Shown here: positions 45,140-57,784 of the stretch, piece by piece
Layout: each line of letters begins with the position of its first letter
Position numbering within the stretch: the stretch's first letter is position 1
Source of the DNA: Aselliscus stoliczkanus
Lineage: Eukaryota; Chordata; Mammalia; Chiroptera; Hipposideridae
DNA length: 64,000 bases
Reading direction: 5' to 3'
Assembly: GCA_033961575.1 (NCBI GenBank)
Contig: CM066740.1
Coordinates: forward strand, 87,949,117 to 88,013,116
Translations under genes and position numbers: made by a program
Notes under the pieces: model-generated
What the model saw: only the letters and a program-made list of their open reading frames with translations
Told to the model about the DNA's origin: nothing
The model's database searches: none

Positions 45140-45520
45140 GCGGAAGGATTTTTACGCATCTGATAAGAAAAGCAAGGTCAATGTGATTAGAGGAGAAGGG
45201 TCAGGGATGAGTTAGGGATGGCTGAAGGCTGAGGAGGTGGGTAGGGGCCAGAATCCCAGAGCCTGGAGGTCATGCTAAGACCTCCCGCTTTATCCTCATT
45301 GCAAGAGAAAGTCAGGAAAAGGAATTTAAGATGGGAAGCAGCACATTTTGGTTTTTACTTTTAAAAATCATTGTGATTCCTATGTAAAGAATAGATTCAA
45401 GGGCAGACAGGTTAGCTGTGGACCTGATAAGGGATACTTGTCACATCAACCCTGATGGAGCCAGTAGATACAGACAAGTGGGTAGATTTCAGAAGAGTTT
45501 TAGAGAGCAGTGTGGGATAA
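45140..45520 (-). mobile_element. L2 fragment
   Basis: GAGGTCATGCTAAGACCTCC, GCTTTATCCTCATTGCAAG, AAAATCATTGTGATTCC and AAGAATAGATTCAAGGGCAG follow the reverse complement of the L2 region matched at 10.6-11.3 kb. Confidence 0.6.
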
Positions 45521-45574
45521 TTTGTATTTGCATTTTTTTGCACACGTATTCTTTTATCTGTGAATAGGTCAGTT

Positions 45575-45925
45575 TACATTGTCATAGTCCATTTCAGCTG
45601 CTATAACAAAGTACCAGAGACTAGGTGGTTTATAAACAAACATGTGTTTCTCCCAACTGTGAAGGCTGGGGGTCCAAGATCAAGGCACCTGCAGACTTGG
45701 GGTCTGGCGAGAGCCTGCTCCCTAGATGGGCTGTCTTTTCTCTGTAAACCGGTGTGGTGGAAGGAGCAAGCTAGCTCTCATAAGGCACTAACCCCACAGA
45801 TAAGGGCCCCACATTTATGACCTAATCACCTCCCAAATGTCTACCTCCTGACGTCATCACTGTGGGGTAGGATTTCCACATAGTTTAATTGGGGGGGGGG
45901 GGCGGGCAAACAAACATTCAGGCCA
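45575..45925 (-). mobile_element. MaLR-type solo LTR, antisense
   Basis: ATAGTCCATTTCAGCTGCTA, AAAGTACCAGAGACTAGGTG and, at the other end, CTAATCACCTCCCAAATG and CATTCAGGCCATAACA follow an antisense MaLR LTR from end to end. A G-run of about 11 lies at 45891-45902. It is more GC-rich and better preserved than the copy at 33.6 kb. Confidence 0.8.
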
Positions 45926-45929
45926 TAAC

Positions 45930-46492
45930 ATAAACACATTTATATGTATATAGAAAGTGTATATAGTTATGGACATACTTAGGAAAAAAGGGTGTAAAAA
46001 ACTTATCTAAATGTTTAGAATGAATATATATTCAGTGTGGTAGGATTTGGGGCAGTTTTTTATTTCATTCTTTACATTTTCTCTTTTCTTAATATTCTAA
46101 TATATATTCATTGCAGAATATATGTTATGTATCATATATATTATATGTATATTCATTGGACAATATGTATTTAAATAAAGACAACATATTAATGAAATAC
46201 TACAGAAATTATAAATAGGGCTAGTATCAAGAGAATCATCGCTAAGTCATTACAAAAACTATTTCCTTCTACAATATGATGAAGTGCTTTTAACATAAAA
46301 AAAATAATTTTTTAAAAAGGTTCTCTCAATTTTTCATGAATTGTTCATAGCTCTTATAAAAATAAAAAGATAGCAATTAATAATGTGGTTAATTTAATTG
46401 TCATTTGCGATTAAATGGCACTAGAATTCAAACTGCATCTCTTTTAAAAATTAAATTAATGCCAGTGACCAGCAAATGAAATGTGATATGCA

Positions 46493-46494
<2 letters not shown>
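45930..46494. other. AT-rich intron, nothing recognised
   Basis: TATATAT-rich patches near 46090-46165. No repeat family assigned. Confidence 0.5.

Positions 46495-46534
<40 letters not shown>
46495..46534. repeat. (AC)n microsatellite
   Basis: About 20 AC units directly next to the poly-T start of an antisense L1. Confidence 0.97.
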
Positions 46535-46537
<3 letters not shown>

Positions 46538-47085
46538 TATTTTTTTTTTAGATTTTAAAAATTAGTTTCAGGTGTACAAATCAATCTAATAGTTAGACAT
46601 TTACACTCCTCACAAACTGATAATCTCCCTCCCCCAATCTACTACCCCTCTGACATCGTGTGTAGCTGTTACAATTCCACTGACTCTATTCCCTATGCTG
46701 TACTCCATATCCTGTGACTGTGTGTGTGTGTGTATGTATTAAATTATAGTTGACATTCATTATTATTCAGCTTCAGCTTCAGGAGTACACTGCAGTGGCC
46801 AGGCATCTACCCCATCCATGAAGTGGTCTCCCTAATAAGACAAATGCCCATCTGACACCCTACAAAATCTTTACAACTTTGCTGATTCTATTCCCCAAAC
46901 TGTCTTTCGTATCCCCGTGGCAATCTTGTGACTATTAATTTGTGCTTTCTAATCCCCTCACATCCCCCCTCATCACCACCCGCCTCCCATCTGGCTAACC
47001 CCAGTTTTTCCTCTGTGTCTCGGAGACTGTTTCTATTTTCTCTTCTTCCCTAATTCTGAAGATGCAAATATCTTCTTTTCATAGT
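46538..47085 (-). mobile_element. L1 3'-UTR fragment, antisense (type A)
   Basis: T-run, then AGTTTCAGGTGTACAAATCA, ACTGACTCTATTCCCTATGC, ATGAAGTGGTCTCCCTAATA and GTATCCCCGTGGCAATCTTG. The overall plan is the same as in the copies at 51.7 and 58.6 kb, but the sequence is diverged, so it is an older L1 subfamily. Confidence 0.75.
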
Positions 47086-48540
47086 TTTTATTTTTAAAAC
47101 ATAATGTTTAAAAAGAATTATCTCCAGATTGCTAGATTAGAATCAATTGAGAGTTCCAAATTGTATTTAAAGTTTATACCTAGAGGAATTTTAGTTTTTA
47201 AGTTAAGTATTTTTTTTCCAGACTGAATAAGAGTCTAGGGCATTCTTACTTAAGAGCTGAGCTCTGCCTAAGCATTAACCAATCCTGTGTGAAAATAAAC
47301 CAATTATACTTATTTGTGTACTCTCCATTGCTTAATATCAGATAAATCAATTCTTACTAGAAATACAACAATTGACAAAAATTTTGTTTCCCAGTCGTCT
47401 CTTAAATGATGTCTATGATGATAAACATAAAACGCTAGTGACAGAGGAAATATCTTGGTGTTATAAGTCATACATATATAGATACACAATAAACCAATAC
47501 ACACAGGGGAGAAGTGTCAGGAAATAATGTAGGATAGCACCTGAAAATTTATATTTACAAAAATTTACAAGTAATAAAATAACGTGAAGTTACTTTTTTA
47601 AATTTTAGAGCTTAGCTCTCTCTATATGTCTATGCAGTTGGCATTGTTTCTGCAGTAATGAGTAACTTCTTTTATTGGAATTTGTTATGTTCATTTCTTC
47701 TATTTTCATCACCTGTATGATTTTCAGTATACTAAGCCATGAGTATATACTTTTTTAAATAGCAAAAGACCCTGAGCATCCTTTGGCGAATAGCGCTAAG
47801 TCATGAGAACACTAATATTTTGCAATGCTATAGGAGTTAATGAACCAGATAGTCCTTTAAAGGGAGTTTTCTGTGGATTTAGCATAGCAGAGGATCCTAA
47901 TGGACAGCAAGACAAATGATTTAATGTGTGAAATACTCATAGGCCTAATGAGAGGGTAACGCATGAGATGTGAAAGAATCTTCTCTGGCCACCTGCATGA
48001 TCTGCAAGAGGAAATCTTAGCAAGGTGCAAAATGCTCTGCACATTTTGCAGCCTCTCTATAGTGAGCGTATTTCTTCCAAAGAGAAATGTGAATGTAAAA
48101 TGTAAGGGTGTGCCTGGGAAATATCTCGTGCTTTCCTTGACCCCCCGAGGACGCCTCAGAGTGACGTTCTCATCTAGTGTGCAGTGTCCACTGCCAAGAT
48201 GGCAGCCTGCGACAGCCCGTCTTTGGCACGACGCCCAGTCAGCTGCCTGTCCTGACTATTCTGGTAGGACAGAGCTTCCTGACGTCTTACCGGTTTCCTC
48301 TTCACTCCAGCACCGTTCCTTCCTGGTACACTTCTCATTGTGGACTCCCCAAGTGGTAATGCTTTCCCCTTTTCTCATAGCCCAGGAAGAACCCAAGCCA
48401 TGGTCACCTGGCTTTCCTGGAAGCTCTTCTGTCTTCTGAGAGAATGAAATACTGCTACGGTTAGGACATTGCACCCATTCTCGCCTCGCTGTCGCTTCAC
48501 TTATCCGTGCTCCCCCCATTACAACACAGCTTTCGTGCAG
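47086..48540. other. Intron, nothing recognised
   Basis: A 158-codon plus-strand frame at 47963-48439 spans a GC-richer patch and has no recognisable domain. The remainder is AT-rich. Confidence 0.45.
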
Positions 48541-48544
48541 CAAG

Positions 48545-48625
48545 AAATAATCTTATTCATCTTATATTCCTAGAACCTTGCCCAGGGCTTGCGTCATAGG
48601 AAGCCCTCAATCATTCTAGACATTG
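48545..48625 (+). mobile_element. L2 3'-end fragment
   Basis: TATATTCCTAGAACCTTGCC, GGGCTTGCGTCATAGGAAGC and CCTCAATCATTC match the L2 terminus ('...cctagaacagtgcctggcacatagtaggcgctcaataa'). Confidence 0.6.
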
Positions 48626-48634
48626 CCACTTTTA

Positions 48635-48725
48635 ATTCTCATAACTAACCGATTTCAATTGTTTAAGTGACTTATCCAATGTCATGAATATAAGTGAGCC
48701 TGAATATAAGTCTTTGACTCTCACT
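48635..48725 (-). mobile_element. MIR fragment
   Basis: TTAATTCTCATAACTAACCG and TTAAGTGACTTATCCAATGT follow the reverse complement of the MIR core. Confidence 0.6.
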
Positions 48726-48729
48726 GACA

Positions 48730-50330
48730 ACAAAATCGAGAATCGAGAGAATGAATTCTGACTTAACTGTGAAGAACCCTTCAATGGGTTTTAAAATGAG
48801 AAGGTGGAAACAAGACCACGTTATTTTTGTTTGAATTATGAATTTTTTAAGACATGTTCTTTCTACATACAGATGGTAGGAAAGTCAAAATTCATGGTAA
48901 TTTATGAAATGGGAATGTGAGATGCATCATTGTGTCTTATTTGTTATGTAAGAGCACTGACTTATAACACTGAGCAAAACTAAATTTTAAAAAATTCTGT
49001 TAACTCAAAGCATTTTGCATATAAATTAGACTTATATAGTTTTACGACAACAAAGAATTTGTTCAGTTTTGGTGTGTGTTTTTTTCATATATCCATTCAA
49101 CATGTGTTTCCTGCCACTTGTGCTAAACACTGACTCTGTTTAATCTTACCTTAGTTTTATACTTGTTAGCATATTGTCCTATATCATACATTTCTAATTT
49201 GAACATGGAATTAATTTTTTCTTTGTGATCTTTTTAGGTTTTTTGTTTTTGGTTTTGGGTGTTTTTTTTTGGCGGGGGGAGGGTGGGTCTTGGATTTTGT
49301 TTATTTTGCAGCATGATTTCTAGTTTAAATGAAGTATGCATTCAGCCAAGGCTATGAATTCCTCTCGTTTTATGAATTGCCATCATTTATACAAGGCTGT
49401 CCCCTCTTGTATTGAATTTTAGAGTATTTTGTGATTGTCACTGTTTTGTTTTAGAGTTACTACATGGGACGCATATTCAATAAGTAGTTTGATATTGGAG
49501 CAAACTCACAAGTGTGTTCATATTGCCAAGACAGTTCCACAGCAGGGCTATGGTTTCTGAGCATTTGCCCTCTGACTTCAAGAACACAGCAAAATTTAAT
49601 GTGAGGATTTAAAACCTAAGCAGGATTGGCGCTGCTTCATCAGGGGTGCATTGGATGGTTTACACGCCAAGCGCTGGAATGGCTGAAAGAAGGTTTCTCC
49701 CAGAGCCCATTAACCTTCAAGAAGCCTTAGCCTTTCTTTTCTGACAAGAGGGAAGCGAACAGGAATTTAATAAAAGTCCTTCAGCAGCTAAATCTGAAGG
49801 GTCAGAGCTCATGATAAAGCTGCCAGCGCTGCAACTCTAAGAAAACCCCCCGATGCCCTTTAATAACAGTGGGCTGCCCGTGCTTACTGTGGAGGATCAG
49901 TATTTTAAAATCCCATTTGAGAAACCATCCCCCATTTGACGGGATCATGGTCTTTCATCTTATTTTTTGTGTGCTGGAGTTGAGTCCACACCCCGTAGAA
50001 ACCGGCCTTTCCCGTGGTTCTGACAAGCTCAGGAATTATTGTCCTGTGCTGATGGGTCCATAGCCCTGTTCTCAACTTTGACTTCCAGATCACCCATTTC
50101 TTTAATACTAAGTGCCTTGTGTTTTCTAGAAGGAACTTAATATCACAGGAGTAGACTTGGTTCACCAAAGCTGCTAGTCCAGGAATTTCCATTTGTATCT
50201 CTTAATCTCATTTCCACCTTCTATAAATTGAATGACCCTGAAACTGGGAACCAATGATGTACAACAATAATTTCAATAACTCTGTATGTAAAACAGAAGT
50301 AGAATTATCACTATAAACTTATCAGGTGTT
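48730..50330. other. AT-rich intron, nothing recognised
   Basis: A G/T-rich run (GGCGGGGGGAGGGTGGG) lies at about 49271-49287. 49450-49880 is unique-looking. Overlapping frames at 49869-50192 are not recognisable. Confidence 0.5.
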
Positions 50331-50334
50331 AGAA

Positions 50335-50470
50335 CTCCCATTTAGTGGTGAGGAATCAAAGACTTCAAAAAATTAAAGTCATTTGCTCAAGTTACACAGG
50401 TAATAATTAGCAGAGTCAGAATTTACTGTTTTCAGATCACTCAGTTTCAAAAACTCATGCTATACTTACA
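50335..50470 (-). mobile_element. MIR fragment
   Basis: GAGGAATCAAAGACTTCAAA, AAGTCATTTGCTCAAGTTAC and GCAGAGTCAGAATTTACTG follow the reverse complement of MIR. Confidence 0.7.
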
Positions 50471-50619
50471 ATTTCTAAGGCATACATCTACATTTCTGGC
50501 TGTATCATCTCAGTTTACATAAATTTAAATGAACAAAATAGCTCTTTGAAAGCTTGGCTGGCATGATAGGTTAAAAAAACTTGAAAAGCATTTCACAGAC
50601 TAGAAGTAGAGGAAAACTT

Positions 50620-51410
50620 TCAAATTATTTTTATGAAGTAATTTCAACAATGATAAATCTGACAAAGTTTTTACCAAACCAAAGCAAAAACAAAACACAA
50701 ACAGAAAACTCAGACCACTCTCATCCATGAGTATCAAAGCAAACATCTCAAATAAAACATATTAAACAGAATTCAGCAGCACATTATAACTAATGTCATT
50801 TCATGAACAAGTAGGGATGATTCCAGAAATGCAAGATGATTCCATATTAGGAAATCTAACGATATGAGTCATCATATTAAGAAAGCCCATGAGAAAAATA
50901 ATGTGATCTTTTTCAGAGATGCTGAAAAGGAATTTGACGCAATTCAATAGCAGTTCTTAAAAACAAACAAACAAATAACCTTTGTTGAATAGGAATTGAC
51001 AACTACTTCTTTAACATGATTTTATATGGGTATCTATAGTGTATTTACCCATATCGCCGAAGGCCAGTATTTGCTGGCATCTATCAGAAAGACTTACACT
51101 AGAGATATTCCTCCTGGAACTAGATGATGCTCCCCACGCTTTTCACTATGCTTTAACATTGTAATGGAGATACATAACAAAGAAAGCAATCAGAGGCATA
51201 CAACTTGAAAAGAAAGAGATACAACTAACTCTATTTGTAGATGATATGATTATCTGAACAACTGAGAGAAATCAATGGAATAACTACTGGATACAAAGAG
51301 ATACTTTAATAAGATCACAGGGTATGACTCTAACATACAGAAATCAATAGCCTATATATAATTAAACAAAAACAGGTTTGAAAATAGGAATGGAAGGGAA
51401 TAATAGAAAA
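50620..51410 (+). mobile_element. L1 ORF2 reverse-transcriptase fragment, sense, decayed
   Basis: CAGAAATGCAAGATGATTCC, GATGCTGAAAAGGAATTTGA and CTATTTGTAGATGATATGAT fall in the order of the L1 RT domain. The last would read FVDDM where active L1 has F/YADDM. Frameshifts and stops are frequent and both ends are truncated. Confidence 0.75.
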
Positions 51411-51717
51411 CTCCTTACCTCAATTTCAGATAATAGTGGTTTCCAAGATTTTTTTTTTTCTTCTCCATTTGGGAAGTAGGGGTAAGTGTGCAGAGAACAA
51501 TGAGAAGATTTTGTGTTTCAGTAGAAAGAAAGGGAAAGGGCAAAAACTCAGTGGAGGACCTTGAATGGTGAAGATGAAGTTGGTTCCTAGAAAGACTGGG
51601 ACCAAAATGCAAGCGGGCCTTCAGAAAAGCTGCTTTACTCCTGCTGCTTTGTTTCGCTTTACAATTTAGCTTCAATTTTCCCTTCAACCAACTTTAATTT
51701 TGACGGTTAATCATTTT

Positions 51718-51997
51718 TTTTAAATTTATTTATTTTTAGTTAGTTTCAGGTGTACAACACAGTGCAATAGTTATACTTTTCACCCCTCAATGTGATAACC
51801 CCCTCCCCCCATTCGCCACCCCACTCCCCCCCCATATCATATATATCTACTACACTTCCTCTGACTCCCTTCCACAGTATAATCCACATCCCGTGACTAT
51901 CTATATATATTCAATTACAGTTGGTATACAACCTCCGCTTCAGGTGTACAGTGCAGTGATCAAGCCTCTACTCTGTCCATGAAATGGTCTCCCCAAA
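51718..51997 (-). mobile_element. L1 3'-UTR insertion, antisense (type B), clean duplication
   Basis: Poly-T/A-rich start, then TTTCAGGTGTACAACACAGT, ACTTCCTCTGACTCCCTTCC and ATGAAATGGTCTCCCC. A perfect duplication ACGGTTAATCATTTT flanks it (51703-51717 and 51998-52012). It is a 5'-truncated, about 280-bp, fairly young insertion. Confidence 0.9.
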
Positions 51998-52013
51998 ACG
52001 GTTAATCATTTTT

Positions 52014-53580
52014 AAAGTGGGCAGTGAATGCACCTAGGCTACCCCGTGCCCCTCAGAAAAGAACCAACGTATTTGTTTTCCTCACAAGGATTCTTTGTTT
52101 TTGTTTTTGCAGTTTCCCCATGTGAACTTCACTTAAGAAGAAACTGGTTATTTGAAAGGCTTTCATTGTCATTAATCATAAGTCCCTACCTGGCACATCT
52201 GTTAGTGCAACTGGCTGTGGGTTGGGCAGCGTGTGCAACTGAGGTTTGACCTCAGTGTTCTGTGTCTTGTTACTGCAGCCAAACAGAAAATTTTGGTTTT
52301 CTACTTATTCCATTGATTGCCTAAATGCACTGACTTATTACTTTGGAGCAGAATTTTTGAGGGTTTCTTTGGGAGGGGTTGGGAGGGGTTTCTGTTTGGG
52401 TGGTATACCCTGAGTTACCCTCAATCGTGACAAACCAGGATTGAAATCCAGGTGCACCTAGAAGGTAGATGCTAAAGGTTTTGCTTTCTTTATAATATAT
52501 ACATATTCAATGGAAACTTGTCACTCCACTTGAAAAAAAAAAGTAAGTGAGGTATGCTTTGCAGTCATGACAAAAACAATCAATACAGAAAGAAATGAAG
52601 TGGTCAGAAGTAAACTCAAGTTTTGGCTTGAGTAATTAAGTGTGGGGATACATTTTTGTACTGAGAGATAAGTCCCTAAAAATCCACAGTTTATTAATTA
52701 CCTGAAACCCTGAGAAAGAGTCAGCTGTCTTGACATAAATGATAATGCCATAATAACTTAGAATAAAAGTAGGATCAAGAAACTCTAACCAAAAGCCAAT
52801 TATAGCCTATCAATTTTTCTATAGGACAATCAGACCATTTTCAAGTAAGATAATAAATCTGTAGAAATGAGCTGTTTGTAATTAAAATTAAGCATACCAA
52901 ATCATTTCACAACCATTTATAAAGTCAAGTGCCTATTAACAAAACAGATTTTCATTATTACCTTCTTTAAAATTATATCCACTTTGGATGAGTTGTTGTC
53001 TAGAAAATGGTCCAGTTTGGGGGGAATTCTAAAACTGAATTATTCTTGGTTTGAAAAAACTGTAAGCGTCTCTGTAATTTTCACTTCTCCATCCCATACA
53101 CTTAAATGTTGAATAAAGGTTTTTGCTGGCTCCCGATCTATCAACTGAACAATCATCATTAGTGAGTGACTTGTTTTTTGAGTTACCATACATTTTTTTT
53201 CTTTCTCTATTGAACAGAAGAATGGTAAAAGAATGAGTTCATAATAACAACTTTATAATGTTGTTACAAGTCACTTTACGATGGATATCCTGGGTAGAGC
53301 AGTGGTTACAGTTACCCTGCTGTCAAATCCTTGGTGCAGTCTTGATTTCTAAACCTAAAACTAGAATCTAAAATCGAATGCCTAATTAGGAAATAGCAGC
53401 ATCTAAGTGGATATGAAGTTAACTTCTAGAAATGTGTACAGCATAACATCTGTCCAACATCTAATGCCATTATCAGTCACATATAACAATAATTCAAATA
53501 ACTCTCACTTCTCCCAGTTTTGCTCTTAAACTTCCAGCAACAATAGATTCCTGACATGAACAGTTCAGCAAGCTGTTAAA
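52014..53580. other. AT-rich intron, nothing recognised
   Basis: Repeat-poor. A short direct duplication GGGAGGGGTT occurs twice near 52371-52390. Confidence 0.5.
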
Positions 53581-53584
53581 AGGC

Positions 53585-53815
53585 TTCCTGCCTGCCCTTG
53601 CCCACGCTGTTCTCATGTCCTGGAGTGCCTCCGTGGTCTTAGCTCTTACCCCTCCTGCAAGCCATCAAGCACCAGGTCCACAGTGCTTCCGTGGTGCTTA
53701 GCCACCCCAGCCTTACCACCCACAGTAACACCGTCTTCCCTTAGAACCCTCTGTGCTGCATATATGCGTGAAACATAATAGGCGCTCAGCAAGTATTCTT
53801 TCCATTTATAAACAA
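53585..53815 (+). mobile_element. L2 3' end
   Basis: CTTCCTGCCTGCCCTTGCCC, AGAACCCTCTGTGCTGCATA and GAAACATAATAGGCGCTCAG follow the L2 3' terminus in order. Confidence 0.7.
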
Positions 53816-53819
53816 GGTG

Positions 53820-54710
53820 TAAAGTGTTGCCCACTTCTCCTTAGTTATTTTTTCAGTAGACCTTAAAACACATCTCTTCAGAAAACGTTTCATTTTCCAA
53901 CCCCTGATAAGGTTAGTGAATTTCCTTATACTGCCAATTTCATTTTTTTGGTTAAAATGGAAACTCGCCCATCTAGGCCTAAAGATAACAGTATATTCAA
54001 TTCCATCCAAAGACAAATAGGACAAGCTTTAGCAGTTTATTTTGGAATGAAATCCAATTAATGAGATAGCTGTTCTACACCCTGCTATCCAAGATCTCTG
54101 TAAACGAGTTCAAGTCCTTAGATGAGAATAAATTTGAAATGAGTTATTTCTATACTCTTGCTTGTCCAGGTGTTAACATAAATAGTGATCATAGTGGGCA
54201 ATCAACTGGAGATTGTCTTCTAGTAAACATAGCATGAGCAGAAGTAACACTAGCGAACATGTTAATTTTGAAAGTGTGAAAAATACAAAAAAATATTGTA
54301 AAATTCTATTTGAACTGACACAATATTCAATGGGCTATGCCCGTCTTCACTAAAACAAAATATTAGACTATGATGAAAGAAGTAACATGCAAACCATCTT
54401 CCAAAATGTATTGACATTTATGAGATTATATTTGTGCACCGGAATCCTCTATCTTTTTTTTTAACAGAAAAAGAAACAAGTGTGAACACTAGAAGACAAA
54501 AATTAAGGATATTAACCTGAGAATTTTATCTCTGGCGATAACAAGCTGTGAGACCTTTAGAAAGCCTTTAGTATGTTTGGCCATAATTAGATGCATTTCT
54601 GAAGGAAGTATGAAGGACACATTTTTATTTTTAACTGTTTACAACCTGCAAGTTCTTTGATTCCTTTTGTGCTAGAGCATCTATAACAGATGAGAAGTTC
54701 CTCATGTCAT
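53820..54710. other. AT-rich intron, nothing recognised
   Basis: Repeat-poor, no gene assigned. Confidence 0.5.
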
Positions 54711-54714
54711 TCTC

Positions 54715-54850
54715 TCTCATTCAGTAATTCATCAACATGCGTTAACTGAAGGGCTGCTATGTCTTGGGCTGACCCAGGTCTGACAGAGATGACTGACCTA
54801 CAGAAATTTAGAATCTGGTCGAGGTACAGTAAAATAACTACACGGTAAAA
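54715..54850 (-). mobile_element. L2 3'-end fragment
   Basis: TTCAGTAATTCATCAACATG through GGCTGCTATGTCTTGGGCTG and AATTTAGAATCTGGTCGAGG weakly follow the antisense L2 end. Confidence 0.45.
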
Positions 54851-54854
54851 CAAA

Positions 54855-55530
54855 GCCACATGTCATGCGACCGTTAATCCAGCATCTCCTGGCCTCGTAA
54901 AAGATAACTGCCAGCTTTCACTCAAACATAGGTCTCTTTTCTTTACTCTTCTTGGAGCCAAACTCTATAGCCTTTTTGCAAACAATGTCTGTAACAAAAA
55001 GCCTGATAGAGGGATTTCTAACCAGCTTAATTTACAACAAGCACTACCTTCCAAAGAGACTGGCAGGTTTTCCAGAAATAATAAGTTGAACAGTACAGAT
55101 AACAAAACTGTAGCAATTGTTTAAATCATTTGTTATACTTTTTGTTTTGAATCAGCTATAAAAATGTCAGAAATATTCATTTTAATTTCTTCATTGTATA
55201 AATACTAAAAATCTGCATAGGTACAGTATACATATTTGGACCCAGTATTAAAAAAAAGAAAAGTAAGAGAGCCAGACATTGGAGAGAATGTGTCCAGACA
55301 AAAGGCATTCAAATTGTTGTAAGACAATAAATAGATATTTTGTTTATTTGATTATTTTTTGTAGGGAAGTAGGAATTATTTATCTGTGTATTATGTGCTT
55401 CCCAAAGATCCCTAGTTTGCAACTACGATTCTCCATTGTAACTTAGGAAAGCTATGTAGTATTTTAAAAATAGTAGGCAGACATCTGTGCACAAGTTCTG
55501 ACAATGCCATAAATATGCACTGTGACATTG
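54855..55530. other. AT-rich intron, nothing recognised
   Basis: Repeat-poor, no gene assigned. Confidence 0.5.
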
Positions 55531-55534
55531 AATG

Positions 55535-55630
55535 CACTTCATTTCACTGAATTTCCAGTGTTTAATTCCTTCATCTGTAAACTAAAGAGGTTACATAAGG
55601 AGTTCTAGAGTTCTTCCTAGCCAGAAACTT
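55535..55630 (+). mobile_element. MIR fragment
   Basis: AATTCCTTCATCTGTAAACT, then GAGTTCTAGAGTTCTTCCTA, follow MIR '...tttcctcatctgtaaaatg...' and its 3' part. Confidence 0.6.
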
Positions 55631-55634
55631 TTAC

Positions 55635-56425
55635 CTGTCTATTTCAGTGATTTGAATTTTCTTTTAATCCAGAAGTAAACAGATATAAATTTTAGAATGG
55701 AAAAACAACAAAACAGCAAAACACACACACACATGTATTATGATAATGTCATATTATCATAATCTTAATAGGTTAATTTAGGATTTGAAACACAAAGGAA
55801 AATATCTTTAGTAATATTAGTGGATGTTACATTATATATTTGAGACTGTGTAAACAGTCTGCACGGCAAACAGGCTTAATTGTAATCCCTCTCTCTGATG
55901 TGCAATGTATTTGAGGTTTTCTGCCATCTGCCACTCTTTTAAATTATAGCGGTGACAGTAGTCCCTCCTAAAGATTATATATACATGAATAGTTTATTCT
56001 TGTAGGGGTGCTTGAGTTCATTTCTAGATTTTTTTAAATAATTTAAAACACTGTCTGCATGGTACACAAGTTGCTCAACTGGAGCATAAAGCCATGGGTT
56101 TATTACCAATGTCTGAGCAGACTCTAATCCTTCCAGCTATTTCATTTTAACCTTTATCAGATCCTCTGGTTTGTCAGGGTCAGTTCTAGCTTTCAAAGTC
56201 TTAGGCCAAATGTCTACATGGCTTAGGAAAGCCCAGGCACTCTGTATTCCAAAGTCGGGGAAGACTTCATTGAACCAATTATGTAATCATGGAGTCTCTT
56301 CCTTGGGTCAGTTTTTCACTGGTTACTATGTTTATTATTTGTGGGGAGGAGAGGGGCAAACCTTATTGAATCTCCTAGATATAAGGTCAACTTTGAATAG
56401 AGATGTTTTAAAAATTTGCTGTATC
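55635..56425. other. AT-rich intron, nothing recognised
   Basis: A short AC run lies at 55721-55732. A 128-codon plus-strand frame at 56171-56557 runs through the (TG)n array and is an artefact. Confidence 0.5.

Positions 56426-56428
<3 letters not shown>

Positions 56429-56480
<52 letters not shown>
56429..56480. repeat. (TG)n microsatellite ending in (TATG)n
   Basis: About 18 TG units, then TATGTATGTATGTA. Confidence 0.97.
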
Positions 56481-56750
56481 GCTTTGCCATATTGATACCT
56501 AGAAAACAAAGATCTATTAATTCTATCTTTTGCTTTAGGAGAATATATTTTCTTTAAGGTCATGAATTCTGTGTGGGCCATCAAGAGACATTTGTGTCTC
56601 CCTGGTTTTTAGAATACTGTGTCGAGATGTAGGATATTTTCTAAACCTGATCACTCTGAAAATAGAACATTTTAAATGTTCTTCATTAGTGAATATTTGG
56701 ATGATCAGAATGCAATGATGCCTATCTAATGGTATATTTTTAGTTTGATT

Positions 56751-56900
56751 ATTTATTTATTTATTTTAGCTGAGCCATCCTGCCACCTGTTGGCAGCTCA
56801 ACGGCAGCTCAGCTTGGGCTAGGCATTGAACTGCTGTTGCTCAGAGCTCAGCCTGTACTCTTGAGCAAGCTCTTAACCAACTGAGCCACTCAGCCAGCCC
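56751..56900 (-). mobile_element. Second tRNA-like SINE family, antisense
   Basis: (ATTT)n start, then TAGCTGAGCCATCCTGCCAC through CTGAGCCACTCAGCCAGCCC. The reverse complement aligns with 6995-7140 but keeps about 20 bp more in the centre. Duplication TAGTTTGATT at 56741-56750 and 56901-56910. Confidence 0.85.
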
Positions 56901-56955
56901 TAGTTTGATTTTAGAATCATAAGAAGTGGTGAACCAATTAAAAAAGACATTGCAG

Positions 56956-57063
56956 GGCCGGCCGAGTGGCGCGGTGGTTAAGCACTGGCTTGGGAAGCCA
57001 GCGGCCCCGGTTCGGGTCTCACATATGAGGGCCAGTGACACTGTCCTTAAAAAAAAAAAAAAA
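56956..57063 (+). mobile_element. tRNA-derived SINE, head-only form
   Basis: GGGCCGGCCGAGTGGCGCGG head, box B GGTTCGGGTCTC (one change), ending GTGACACTGTCCTT plus an A-run. Short flanking duplication ATTGCA. It lies 55 bp from the previous SINE. Confidence 0.9.
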
Positions 57064-57064
57064 T

Positions 57065-57780
57065 TGCATGTCATATAGTGGAATTTTTGTGCAAATTTTT
57101 CCCACTTGTTAAACTTGTATCAGTTATTTTTCTAAAAAATAAGGATAATAGCTTGTATGTCTTTGGAAACATAAACTGTAAAATAATTTATTGTTTTCAT
57201 GGTAATTTTATTAATAATATAACTTTCTTTAAAATATTCAATCATCATAATCTAATAAAAATACAATTTTGTGTATCCTATAAAAGTTACTCATACTGTT
57301 CCTTTCTTTAGTAAAAGAAACCTGTGAATTTATGGGGTTCCATTCTTGTATTAACTATTATTTTATGATTCTTTCGGGATTTTTTGTATGTTGATTAATT
57401 TGCTAATATACTACCTTTGCTTGACTAGTGGATTTCTCAGGTTTGGGCTTGCTTGGACTTGCTCTTCTAATAGTTATATATAAAGGCTTCACTAATTTTT
57501 CAGATTAAAAGGCTATGATAGATGTGTCTTTTCTTCACCTGTAAATGAAACAGCATTCTGGTAGATGCAGAAATTATGCAAAGCCTTCAGTCAGACAATT
57601 TGACTTATTGTATAATGGTATTATATTTATATGTTAAATTTGAGATAAATGGAATAGATAGTCTAAAACTCACTTAAAATGCAGCAGCCCAAGAAATTCT
57701 CTGTGTCTATTCACTCAAGTACTAGCAGAATGGCTCTGAGAGCTACTCCCAACTGTTCAAAATGACTGATAGTCACTTAA
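57065..57780. other. Very AT-rich intron, nothing recognised
   Basis: A 77-codon frame at 57078-57311 has no family features. Confidence 0.5.
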
Positions 57781-57784
57781 TCAG

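Noticed and set aside
47963..48439. 158-codon plus-strand frame in a GC-richer patch
   Set aside because: No recognised motif, no conserved-looking splice borders, and overlapping frames on both strands.
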